Shown piece by piece: positions 39,380-47,401 of a stretch of 64,000 nt of DNA. Made by a program: the position numbers and the translations under genes. Location of the stretch: the IMG/VR virus record IMGVR_UViG_3300009085_000002, positions 24,966 to 88,965 of that record; one strand, 5' to 3'. How positions within the stretch are numbered: position 1 is the stretch's first letter; the number at the start of each line of letters is the position of its first letter. The DNA comes from a virus. Below the pieces are notes generated by a model. The model was not told the origin of the DNA and did not search any database. It saw nothing but the letters and a program-made list of their open reading frames with translations.

Positions 39380-40284
39380 TATATGTCTATAACTTGATTT
39401 ATTTCTATTTGTTTAGGTACTTCAGTTATTACTGGAAATTTAGGCAAAACTCCAACCTCTCTTATAAAATCTTCGTCACAATCTAATAAACGGAGTAACC
39501 TATAATTCTTTTGAAATTCATAAATACCTTGAGAAATACCATATTTATTGATATATTCCGTGGGTATTAATTCTTCAAAAGTATTTCCATATTGAGAATA
39601 TTTTTCACATATTTTCTTAAAATAAGCCTCACCTTTTCCCTCAATACCTTTTATTCCATCAGGAACATCTCCACAAATCATTGATTTCCAGAAACTTATA
39701 TAGGCGCCTTCTACACTAGTTTCAATCCACCAACCTTTATTAAAGTCACTATCTGTTAATAATTCTTTAGATTTACTCTTAGATTCTTCTTTAATTTTAT
39801 AAGAATAGTTAAAGTGTCTGCCTGGCATGTTTTGAAGAATATCCTTATCAGGACTACAAATTATTTTTGTAACTTCTTCTAAACAATCTCCTAATTCTAC
39901 ACAAGTTAATTTATAAAAGATATTTTTATTATCTTTTTCATTAACATAGCCATATATTAAATCTTCATTATACCAATAAGCAACTAAATCATCTGCTTCC
40001 ACCAAATTCATCCATTGTGCATTCCATTTCTCAATTAGATAAGATTTAAGACACTTTAACCATTTAAGTGGACTCTCATACTTACTTCTATTAGATTTAT
40101 AATTAGAATCAATCTTATGCCTAAAATATGGAGAATTTGAAATAAACATTATATAATGAGTTGCTTCTGTTTTTTTAAACATGTTTTGAATTCTTTCATC
40201 AATACTAAGTAAGGACTCTTCTAGAGAATCCTTACTTGAATGATATACTAACCCATCTGCATCAATCAATAAGAGTTTTTTCAT
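39379..40284 (-). CDS. 5'-3' exonuclease / flap endonuclease
   Basis: The protein has 301 residues. The family's acidic residues appear in order: LLIDADGLVYHS (Asp8, Asp10), YKSNRSKY, VEADDLVAYW, CSPDKDI and GDVPDGIKGIEGKGEAYFK, the last being the helix-hairpin-helix DNA-binding region. It is the separate partner of the phage DNA polymerase, removing primers and flaps, as gp6 does in T7. The start overlaps the stop of the preceding gene by 23 bases. Confidence 0.85.
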   Translation of the reverse strand: MKKLLLIDADGLVYHSSKDSLEESLLSIDERIQNMFKKTEATHYIMFISNSPYFRHKIDSNYKSNRSKYESPLKWLKCLKSYLIEKWNAQWMNLVEADDLVAYWYNEDLIYGYVNEKDNKNIFYKLTCVELGDCLEEVTKIICSPDKDILQNMPGRHFNYSYKIKEESKSKSKELLTDSDFNKGWWIETSVEGAYISFWKSMICGDVPDGIKGIEGKGEAYFKKICEKYSQYGNTFEELIPTEYINKYGISQGIYEFQKNYRLLRLLDCDEDFIREVGVLPKFPVITEVPKQIEINQVIDI

Positions 40285-40786
40285 ATTCTAAAAATTCTTT
40301 AGATAATTGTTCTTGTGTTTCTGATTTATAATCTTCTATTGTAGGATTATGAACTTCTAAAAATTCAGATATTATTAAATGAGGTTCCCACATTAATAAT
40401 TTAGTTCTACTAGAAATTCCTAAAGAGTTCATTGATCTCTTTAGTCTGGAAAAATATGTAGGATTTATATTAAAAAATATGCTATTTGCTATTACATAAG
40501 TAGTATTTACTTTTCTATCTTTATTTTTAATTACTAATAAAGCAATAGGGTCCTCTATAAGAATACCTCCAGTAAATTCATAGTAATTAATACCTCTTCT
40601 ACTTATTATGTGATTAATAAAATTATTCTGAATATTTAAACAGTTATCTAGTTTAAACATATTCTTAGTATCTCCATATATATTATTCTTTAACTCTTCT
40701 ATTCTATAATACAACTTATTTTGTAAATTTTTACGTTGAAATATAATAGGACTAAATTCACTTCCTCTTTTTAATATTATTCCCAT
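40262..40786 (-). CDS. Hypothetical protein after the E1-like gene
   Basis: The protein has 174 residues and contains YYEFTGGILIEDPIALLVI and a later KLLMWEPHLIISEFLEVHNP. It is two bases downstream of the E1-like gene and overlaps the exonuclease gene. It may be a fifth part of the ubiquitin-like cassette or may belong to the replication block. I recognise no family. Confidence 0.5.
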   Translation of the reverse strand: MGIILKRGSEFSPIIFQRKNLQNKLYYRIEELKNNIYGDTKNMFKLDNCLNIQNNFINHIISRRGINYYEFTGGILIEDPIALLVIKNKDRKVNTTYVIANSIFFNINPTYFSRLKRSMNSLGISSRTKLLMWEPHLIISEFLEVHNPTIEDYKSETQEQLSKEFLEYEKTLID

Positions 40787-40788
40787 AA

Positions 40789-41448
40789 TTATTTTATTTC
40801 TATATAAAAAGGTTCTCCTACTTCTTTAATACTGAAAGGTATACTACAAATAGGTTCTGAAGAATATTTATTAGTTAAATAATTTGCTACTACTTGAGTT
40901 ATTCTAGCACCTATTAAGCCTGCAAAAAAAGCTGTTTGCTTAAATGTACAAGGACCTTCATCTACTTCTTTATCATCAAATAAAGTTTTTTCATACTCTT
41001 CTTCTTTTCCTGGAGTAACTATATATATTTCATATAAAGTTGCTCTTAGCCTACCATCTATTAACAATTCTCTACTATTTTGAACTTTCCAAGCTTGATA
41101 TACTAATTTTCTAGTTTCCATATTATCTAAAGCTGTAATAGTTATAGGACTACAGAATTCTGAACTATAAGATTGTTTAAAAGTACGTATATAGCCTAAT
41201 TCACAATTTGTTTTAATAGATTCTACTTTATATTTTCCAAGTTGATCTTTTTTAAAAAACTGGCTGCCTATATTATGACTTTCAACTATATCTTTGTCTA
41301 TAATATTATATATAGCTGGAATACTTTTAGTTAAAAAATATAATGCATTACTTCCTATTCCACCACACCCAACTAGTAATATTTCTTCGTTTTGACTCTT
41401 TTCAAACCAAGGAGAATCTTTAGTTCTGTTAAAATATTTTATATCCAT
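40789..41448 (-). CDS. ThiF/E1-type ubiquitin-like activating enzyme
   Basis: The protein has 219 residues. The Rossmann nucleotide site is ILLVGCGGIGSN (Gly27-Gly32). Asp51 and Asp53 in IIDKDIVESHNIGSQFF follow the E1 acid-Asn-Gln pattern. ITALDNMETRK supplies the conserved Asp108, and Cys167 in DEGPCTFKQTA sits where many E1-like proteins have their catalytic Cys. It would adenylate the C-terminus of a ubiquitin-like protein. The neighbouring JAMM, E2-like and beta-grasp genes point to that partner in place of thiamine or molybdopterin synthesis. It is about the size of a stand-alone ThiF core. It starts directly after the JAMM gene's stop. Confidence 0.8.
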   Translation of the reverse strand: MDIKYFNRTKDSPWFEKSQNEEILLVGCGGIGSNALYFLTKSIPAIYNIIDKDIVESHNIGSQFFKKDQLGKYKVESIKTNCELGYIRTFKQSYSSEFCSPITITALDNMETRKLVYQAWKVQNSRELLIDGRLRATLYEIYIVTPGKEEEYEKTLFDDKEVDEGPCTFKQTAFFAGLIGARITQVVANYLTNKYSSEPICSIPFSIKEVGEPFYIEIK

Positions 41449-42531
41449 TTATTCAATGTAAGTTATTAATATATTTTTTATAATTTCAAAGAAATCTTTA
41501 TTTTCATAAGTATCCTTAAAATCCATTAATCTATTTAAGGCTTTTATACAATTATATCCTAATTTAGTTGGAGAATTATAAATACTTTCATGAATTAATT
41601 CTAAATTAATATCCAAACTATTTTCTAAAATATCTAAATCAGCGTCTTTTACAGAACCTAAATATTTAAGAGTTTCTTCTATACTATTGTTAGATTTAGT
41701 TACATCTAAATTTAGCCAAGCACTTAAAAAAGAATCTACATTATTGTTAGATATAATTTGATTATTATCCTTTATAGTAGAACTTTTATTAAAGACTTTA
41801 GATAAAGAATTTCTGTAAGTACTATTATGATTATAAGGATATTCAAAATCAGAATATGAGCTTATATTAGCAACAGAAAGTTCTTTTTTCTTATCTTCTA
41901 AAATTTTAATTCTATTCTTTAACCACTCAGGATTTTCTATATTATTATCTATAATAACCTCTAAATCTCCTATTAATAATATATCTTCTTCTTTAGTATT
42001 CTTAAATGGAGTTAATTTACCTAATGTATTTTTAAACCAACATTCTCTAGTTGTTTTAGATTTAGAAGGAACTGCTATTTTTGCACAATATTCATGCGAA
42101 AAATTAACTATTAAGGATACATAATAATTATAATTATAAGCATTAGTCTCTAACTCTGATAAATCTGTATTTGAGAAAAATGTGCTCATATTATGATGAG
42201 AATGTATTAATCCAGTAGACATGCTAATACCTTCTTTATGTATATCATAAGCATTTATTATTTCTCCATTATATTCAAATTCTGTATAAGCATGTGATCC
42301 TATATTCATAGGATATATAAAATCTGCTAGCACTTCTAGATCCTTTAGGTTATCTATATTTCCTTTAGAAATCTTATAGAATAGTATACCAGACCATTCA
42401 GTACTTCCTACTTTGTAATGTAAATAATTTATAATTTTTAGTAAATCTTTAGTTATTCTTAAAACACCTATTTTACCAATAGATACTTTTTTAACTTCTT
42501 TAATTATATTATTTGATATTGTTTCAGACAT
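41449..42531 (-). CDS. JAMM/JAB metalloprotease (deubiquitinase type)
   Basis: The protein has 360 residues. The catalytic JAMM set is complete: Glu45 in TEWSGILF, then His110-Ser-His112, seven residues, Ser120 and Asp123 in HSHHNMSTFFSNTD. These bind zinc and cut isopeptide or peptide bonds at the C-terminus of ubiquitin-like proteins. The C-terminal 180 residues are helical and acidic, with no motif that I recognise; they may bind substrate. The start overlaps the stop of the E2-like gene by one base, and the E1-like gene follows at once. Confidence 0.85.
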   Translation of the reverse strand: MSETISNNIIKEVKKVSIGKIGVLRITKDLLKIINYLHYKVGSTEWSGILFYKISKGNIDNLKDLEVLADFIYPMNIGSHAYTEFEYNGEIINAYDIHKEGISMSTGLIHSHHNMSTFFSNTDLSELETNAYNYNYYVSLIVNFSHEYCAKIAVPSKSKTTRECWFKNTLGKLTPFKNTKEEDILLIGDLEVIIDNNIENPEWLKNRIKILEDKKKELSVANISSYSDFEYPYNHNSTYRNSLSKVFNKSSTIKDNNQIISNNNVDSFLSAWLNLDVTKSNNSIEETLKYLGSVKDADLDILENSLDINLELIHESIYNSPTKLGYNCIKALNRLMDFKDTYENKDFFEIIKNILITYIE

Positions 42532-43724
42532 TATATAGTTATATTTAATTTTTTATTAATAAGATATTCTTCAAAATTAGACTCTATTTTATCTACTACT
42601 TCTCTTAATATAATTCTATGAATTTGTTTAGGATAATTATCTTCTTTCATATTATTAATAATTTTAGAATATATATCTTTTCCATTAAATTCTAAACAAA
42701 GTTTAGGATCATCATTAATAAAATTATTATCAACTATAGGAGTATAAGAAATATTATTTTTTTGTATATAACAATTTTCTGGATATTTATTTGTTAATAT
42801 AGAATCTATTAAATCTATTGATGATTGACTTAACTTTATTGTATAACAATCTTTTACTATTTCAAAAGTATATTTAAAATTATTTATAGTATTAATAATA
42901 TAATTATAATACATATTATTCAAAAGTTTATTATTCTCATCAGTAGAAAGAATACACTGCGAAAGATTATTAGTTTTTAATAAATTACTAATAAACATAT
43001 AAGGACTACCTTCAATACTTTCCCAACTTAAATAAGAAGGTATACTTATTAATATAGAAGAAAAATCACTAAGCCCACCTTTATATATTTTATTTATAGA
43101 TTTCTGTAACTCTGTATTTCCAAAGCACAAACTACTCCATTGTCCTATCTTATTACTACGAGCATGAGAAAATAAATAATTATTTAAATATTCTGCAATA
43201 GATACAGTAGTTCTTGTCATATTAATATTTTCTACTAGCCATTTAGAATTTGTATATCTGAAAGTAAATTTAAAATATATATCATACATAGTATGAGATA
43301 ATTCAATACTATTTGTAATAGTTGTTTCTGGAAAATATAATGTTAAAGTAATAGTACGACTATCATAAATATTTAGCTCATAAGAATCTTTAGAATATAG
43401 TTTGCATACTGTAGCTTCTAAATAATGTGCAAATTTTTCATTATTAAATTTATGTATTTTGTTAAATAATAATTCCTTTAAATATATTTTTATATCTTTA
43501 TAATTTAGAGGTATAAAGGAATCATGAAAATTAAAGTACGACGCCATACAAATATTAGTACTAGTTAAAGTTTTATAGAATATATAATTTTTAAACACAT
43601 ATTCTTTTATTATTATATATGTATTATTAATATCTATAAAATATTTAGCTTGATGAACCGATTTACTTAACTCCTCTTTTAATTCCTTCTCTGATAACTT
43701 TAATAATTCTTCTGGTATTTGCAT
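42531..43724 (-). CDS. Possible E2-like protein of the ubiquitin-like cassette
   Basis: The protein has 397 residues. At about 180-203 the sequence YLNNYLFSHARSNKIG, then WSSLCFGN, resembles the His-x-Gly-x-Cys-x-Gly-Asn surroundings of prokaryotic E2-like domains, with His187 and Cys200 as candidate active residues. Beta strands such as YFKFTFRY precede it, as in the E2 fold. The match is by eye only. The better evidence is position: it lies between the beta-grasp and JAMM genes and is coupled to the latter. Its N- and C-terminal parts are unassigned. If E2 is wrong, it is a cassette-specific protein of unknown role. Confidence 0.45.
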   Translation of the reverse strand: MQIPEELLKLSEKELKEELSKSVHQAKYFIDINNTYIIIKEYVFKNYIFYKTLTSTNICMASYFNFHDSFIPLNYKDIKIYLKELLFNKIHKFNNEKFAHYLEATVCKLYSKDSYELNIYDSRTITLTLYFPETTITNSIELSHTMYDIYFKFTFRYTNSKWLVENINMTRTTVSIAEYLNNYLFSHARSNKIGQWSSLCFGNTELQKSINKIYKGGLSDFSSILISIPSYLSWESIEGSPYMFISNLLKTNNLSQCILSTDENNKLLNNMYYNYIINTINNFKYTFEIVKDCYTIKLSQSSIDLIDSILTNKYPENCYIQKNNISYTPIVDNNFINDDPKLCLEFNGKDIYSKIINNMKEDNYPKQIHRIILREVVDKIESNFEEYLINKKLNITI

Positions 43725-43742
43725 AATTTATTAAATAAAAGA

Positions 43743-43772
43743 AAGATAGACTATAATACTATAGTCTATCTT
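43743..43772 (-). terminator. Strong hairpin between the ubiquitin-like and E2-like genes
   Basis: A perfect 13-bp inverted repeat (AAGATAGACTATA / TATAGTCTATCTT) has a four-base loop and a T-rich tract (TCTTTTATTT) on the minus-strand side. It starts 10 bases after the stop of the ubiquitin-like gene. It should end most transcripts there, so the ubiquitin-like protein would be made in excess of the enzymes downstream. Confidence 0.8.
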
Positions 43773-43782
43773 ATAGTTAATA

Positions 43783-44301
43783 TTATTTTACTCTTCTTGC
43801 TAAATCTTCAACTTCAGCTTGTAATTCTTTCTTTGTAGTATAATCAACTAATGTATTTTTTTCTATTGCTTCTGAATTTTTTATTACAACATTATCTGAG
43901 TTCTTTGTTATAGTTTTAGTAGCACTTTTCATAGGTTTCTTAGTTATACTATTCCAAAAACCATTTAATTCTTCTGTAGTTGCATGTGTATAATTAAATG
44001 GAACATCTCCTCCATTTTCTTTATACTCTTTAATTTTTTCTTTAACTTCTCTATAAGATAAGTCTACTCCAGATTTAGTCTTAATAGGTACTACAAATAA
44101 CAAACAATCAATAGCAGGTAGTACTGCTTCATCTAATTCATAAGTATCGTGTGTAGCTCTGTCAATTAACTTTACAGAGCCCCAATTAATACCATATGAT
44201 GATAATTCTGAGCATAGTTCTCCTCTAGTGCGAGCACTAGTCTTTACTGTAATAACATCTTGTTGAGTTAACAACTTTAATTTCACAACACGTGTTGTCA
44301 T
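43783..44301 (-). CDS. Ubiquitin-like (beta-grasp) protein, PRTRC-C-like
   Basis: The protein has 172 residues. Residues 4-75 read as a beta-grasp fold: strand VVKLKLL, strand DVITVKT, helix TRGELCSEL, strand SVKLIDRAT, strand DTYELDEAVLPA, and a final strand LLFVVPIKTKSG. Size and the DCLLFVVPxK end resemble the ubiquitin-like protein C of PRTRC systems. The rest is a helical tail with no C-terminal Gly. If it is conjugated, it must first be cut, perhaps after Gly78 (KTKSG) or Gly98 (ENGG), a job for the JAMM protease nearby. It is first in the cassette. Confidence 0.6.
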   Translation of the reverse strand: MTTRVVKLKLLTQQDVITVKTSARTRGELCSELSSYGINWGSVKLIDRATHDTYELDEAVLPAIDCLLFVVPIKTKSGVDLSYREVKEKIKEYKENGGDVPFNYTHATTEELNGFWNSITKKPMKSATKTITKNSDNVVIKNSEAIEKNTLVDYTTKKELQAEVEDLARRVK

Positions 44302-44329
44302 ATTATATAATTTAAATTAATATTCTTAT

Positions 44330-45037
44330 CTACCAAATAATTTCAGATTTATTTCTTAACTTTAATTCTTCATTTGCCAATAAAAAACACTTGCTTCCTG
44401 TAAATGCTATAGGTGCTTGTTTAAGATTAGCTTGCTGTGTAGGACTTGGATGAGATGTATTAATTATACAATGAGTTCTATTATCTATTATATGTCCTAC
44501 TTTTTGAGCATCTCTACCGAATAGTAGCCAAATTAGATCTGGTTGCTTATTCAAAACTTTTATTACATATAAAGTAAATAATTCCCAATATTTAGTATGA
44601 GATTTTGGTTTACCTTTAATAACAGTTTGAGCTATATTATATAAAAATACTCCTTGTTTTGCCCATCTAGTTAAGTCTAATTCATCTAAAGTAAGAGTAT
44701 TAGGGTAACATTCTTTAACTTCTTTTAATATATTAACTAAAGATGGGCTAGGATATAAACTGTTTGAATTACTAAAGGCTAATCCATCATAAGTATAAAT
44801 TCTATTTGGCTCTACTGTAGGATAAGGATCCTGTCCTATTATTACAATTTTAACTTTATTTAAAGGAGTTTCTCTAAAAGCTCTAAATTGGTATTCAGCA
44901 CCTTTTTCTGGTATTATTTCATTAATAGATCTTTCTTGATTAATTAATTTTATCTGAGTACTAAAATGATCTGATTCTAAAGAATCTTTTAATTCTTCAT
45001 ACCAATCTTCTGAAAAGTATTGTTTATATTTATTCAT
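44330..45037 (-). CDS. ung: Uracil-DNA glycosylase, family 1
   Basis: The protein has 235 residues, full length for the family. The water-activating loop is IIGQDPYP (Asp70), and the Leu-loop motif HPSP is at 196-199 in NTSHPSPTQQ. The region FLYNIAQTVIKGKPKSH matches the uracil pocket LLLN...G...SH. It removes uracil from DNA made by cytosine deamination or dUTP incorporation. Uracil-DNA glycosylase is common in crAss-like replication blocks. It overlaps the preceding gene by eight bases. Confidence 0.9.
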   Translation of the reverse strand: MNKYKQYFSEDWYEELKDSLESDHFSTQIKLINQERSINEIIPEKGAEYQFRAFRETPLNKVKIVIIGQDPYPTVEPNRIYTYDGLAFSNSNSLYPSPSLVNILKEVKECYPNTLTLDELDLTRWAKQGVFLYNIAQTVIKGKPKSHTKYWELFTLYVIKVLNKQPDLIWLLFGRDAQKVGHIIDNRTHCIINTSHPSPTQQANLKQAPIAFTGSKCFLLANEELKLRNKSEIIW

Positions 45038-45404
45038 TTTCTAGTTTACAATAATTATCTAAGTAATCTTTTATAGTATTCCAATTAATACCTAGTTCAG
45101 CATCATGTTTATGAATCATTAACTCTAAAGTTTCTTGAAATTTAGATCTATCATATATTTTATTTCCTTCATTTTCATAATCTTCTATTTCTTGAGCTTG
45201 TTGTTCAAAATCTCCTATTGACCAACATATAAATCTATATCCTCTCCTATAATCATTAATTAGCTCTACTTCGTAAGGATCAGAAGTTCTAATACAAAAA
45301 TTACTTATATTATTTTGTTTAGGAAATCTAAATCCTCTTATTAGCATAATAATTAAGAATATAACTGAGAATATCAATAAAATATCTAAAGTACTTATTT
45401 TCAT
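45030..45404 (-). CDS. Membrane-anchored hypothetical protein, 124 residues
   Basis: One N-terminal membrane helix (about 6-26, DILLIFSVIFLIIMLIRG) is followed by an acidic soluble part with DYRRGYRFICWSIGDFE. It lies between an exported-protein gene and the glycosylase gene, overlapping the latter by eight bases. Function unknown. Confidence 0.5.
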   Translation of the reverse strand: MKISTLDILLIFSVIFLIIMLIRGFRFPKQNNISNFCIRTSDPYEVELINDYRRGYRFICWSIGDFEQQAQEIEDYENEGNKIYDRSKFQETLELMIHKHDAELGINWNTIKDYLDNYCKLENE

Positions 45405-45405
45405 A

Positions 45406-46023
45406 TCATTTCTTTCTTTTTATTGTTTGCCAAATGATTATATTATCAGGAAATTCTTGTTTATTTTTGTCAAGATACCTAATATTATCATTAAAATCAA
45501 TAATCTTGTAGCCAAAAGTCCAAAAAACTGAATAATCATAATCATAATAAACAGTATCTGACATTATTTTACCAGTGTGTTCATCTATATCCTCAATATA
45601 ATGACTAATAGAATATACTCTTTTTATATTACATACTAACAAATAAACCGAAATAGTGTCAAATTGTTTCTGATTGTAAGAACCACAAGATTTAGTTAAT
45701 TTACCTCCATAAGACATATTATTAGTGTCTAAAGGAGTAAAACCAATAAAAGTTTTAGCATATCCTTTTTCATTATAATCCACAGCATCTTTGTCAATAT
45801 GATAAGGTTTTGGTTCGATTCCAAAAAAAATATCTGCGTTGGGTATTGTTTTGTTATGTTCTTTCTCTGAATCAATATTATAATGAATATATCGTTTACC
45901 TTTATAAACTGGATGACAATCAGGTTCACCCCACGCAGGATTATATGATACTGAATCTTTATAACTCTGATTAAACGAATTAAGTGAAATCAATACAAAA
46001 TAGATAATTAATAATTTTTTCAT
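45406..46023 (-). CDS. Exported hypothetical protein, 205 residues
   Basis: A clear signal peptide (MKKLLIIYFVLISLNSFNQS) is followed by a Tyr- and Asp-rich domain with CHPVYKGKRYIHY and DTVYYDYDYSVFWTFGYK. Secretion to the periplasm is likely. Codons use G and C a little more than in neighbouring genes, which suggests recent acquisition from the host. No family recognised. Confidence 0.55.
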   Translation of the reverse strand: MKKLLIIYFVLISLNSFNQSYKDSVSYNPAWGEPDCHPVYKGKRYIHYNIDSEKEHNKTIPNADIFFGIEPKPYHIDKDAVDYNEKGYAKTFIGFTPLDTNNMSYGGKLTKSCGSYNQKQFDTISVYLLVCNIKRVYSISHYIEDIDEHTGKIMSDTVYYDYDYSVFWTFGYKIIDFNDNIRYLDKNKQEFPDNIIIWQTIKRKK

Positions 46024-46028
46024 AACTT

Positions 46029-46559
46029 TTAATCTTTATATAAGTTTAATTGAGATTTTAATTCACTCATTACCATATCTAATAAAGTTCTAAATAATGT
46101 AATATCAGAAAATTTTACCGAACCTTTTAAAAATTTATGATATTGTATTGTTACAGCACTAGTATTTCTTTGAATATAATCCCCTATATTTTCTCTAGTA
46201 TAACCTGCTAATATTGCTAAATATATAAATCCACTATTTAATACATTTTGTACTTTATCATTTCTAACTTTTTCTTTAGATATATTAGTTTTATGAGGCC
46301 TATAATCAATTAAATCTTCAAATTTATATCTAGTTACATATAAGGCATTAAAAATTCCTATTGTAATATTAGCTAAGATTTCTATTGATATAGTCTTAAA
46401 TGGTTTTAACATAAAGAAAGAGTCTTTATATAAAATATTAGCAGATAAAGATTTTTCAGTAAACTCTATATTTATCTTGGGAATTTTAGTATTTATTTCT
46501 CTATTTTCATTTATTTCAACATCATACTCGACAACTACTTTAAAACTTAGTTTATTCAT
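46029..46559 (-). CDS. Hypothetical protein with helix-turn-helix-like C-terminal part
   Basis: The protein has 176 residues. The first 110 are beta-rich (FKVVVEYDVEINENREINTK). Residues 115-150 read IYLAILAGYTRENIGDYIQR then NTSAVTIQYHKF, a helix-turn-helix-like pattern that could bind DNA. Its place beside the primase gene would fit an origin or regulatory role, but this is inference. It overlaps the upstream gene by eight bases. Confidence 0.45.
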   Translation of the reverse strand: MNKLSFKVVVEYDVEINENREINTKIPKINIEFTEKSLSANILYKDSFFMLKPFKTISIEILANITIGIFNALYVTRYKFEDLIDYRPHKTNISKEKVRNDKVQNVLNSGFIYLAILAGYTRENIGDYIQRNTSAVTIQYHKFLKGSVKFSDITLFRTLLDMVMSELKSQLNLYKD

Positions 46560-47385
46560 ATATAGTTTCTTTAGTTAAATCTGGAATTGATAATAATTCT
46601 GCATCTTTTTCAATAATGCCACCTAATTTATTAGATAGCTGTTCTCTGTACTTATCATTCTGATATAATATATTTCCAAGAGTACTATTTTTATGTAATC
46701 CTCTAAAATTGAGTATTTTATTCTTATACTCTTCAGAAAACTTAGAGTATTTCCCATCTATAAATATATTAAGTATAGATAAATCTGGTATAGAAAAACA
46801 ATATAAATGTCTATTTCTATCTAGAGTTTCATCATATAAATAATTTTTATGCTTACACAAATAAGAATCTAGTTCTATCCAAGAATCAGTACAATATCTT
46901 CTATATAATAGGTATATATTTGATTCAGAATCTAAATTATCTCTACCTTTTTTATCTCTATAAATAAAACTATTCATAAAATATGTATTCCAACTACATA
47001 ATTGAGAACTAGGAATTAAAGAAGGTAATATAAATTCACTAGTTTTTGTAAGTAATTCTTCAGATAATCTAAATTCTATAGGAGATTCTTGAATAATACT
47101 ATTTATTAAATATTTAGTTAATCCAAATCCTTTAGTATCTACCCCAGTTAAGCTTTCTTTGTACTTTATATTAATAATATCTTGTAAAGATATTGTATGA
47201 AATAATTTCTTCTTATTATAAAATTTTAAATTAGATATACTATTAAATATCTTTTCTTGTTTACACTCTCCTTTATAGCTTAATAAGAGTATTCTTGCAT
47301 TTATTGCTCTTATAGATATCTTCTCTCTTTGTTCTTCATCTAAAATAATTTGTTCCTGAAAGGATAAATCTTTCATTTCTCTCAT
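46552..47385 (-). CDS. Hypothetical protein, 277 residues
   Basis: A soluble, largely helical protein with FHTISLQDIINIKY and a Cys/Trp-containing middle (SQLCSWNTYFMNSFIYRDK). It is 16 bases downstream of the primase gene and overlaps the next gene. No motif recognised; a replication accessory role is possible from position. Confidence 0.45.
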   Translation of the reverse strand: MREMKDLSFQEQIILDEEQREKISIRAINARILLLSYKGECKQEKIFNSISNLKFYNKKKLFHTISLQDIINIKYKESLTGVDTKGFGLTKYLINSIIQESPIEFRLSEELLTKTSEFILPSLIPSSQLCSWNTYFMNSFIYRDKKGRDNLDSESNIYLLYRRYCTDSWIELDSYLCKHKNYLYDETLDRNRHLYCFSIPDLSILNIFIDGKYSKFSEEYKNKILNFRGLHKNSTLGNILYQNDKYREQLSNKLGGIIEKDAELLSIPDLTKETIYE

Positions 47386-47401
47386 ACTTCTAATTTAATA
47401 A

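Noticed and set aside
45805-45830. GGTTCGATTCC pattern resembling a tRNA T arm
   Set aside because: It falls inside the exported protein gene at 45406-46023 and has no matching acceptor or anticodon arms.
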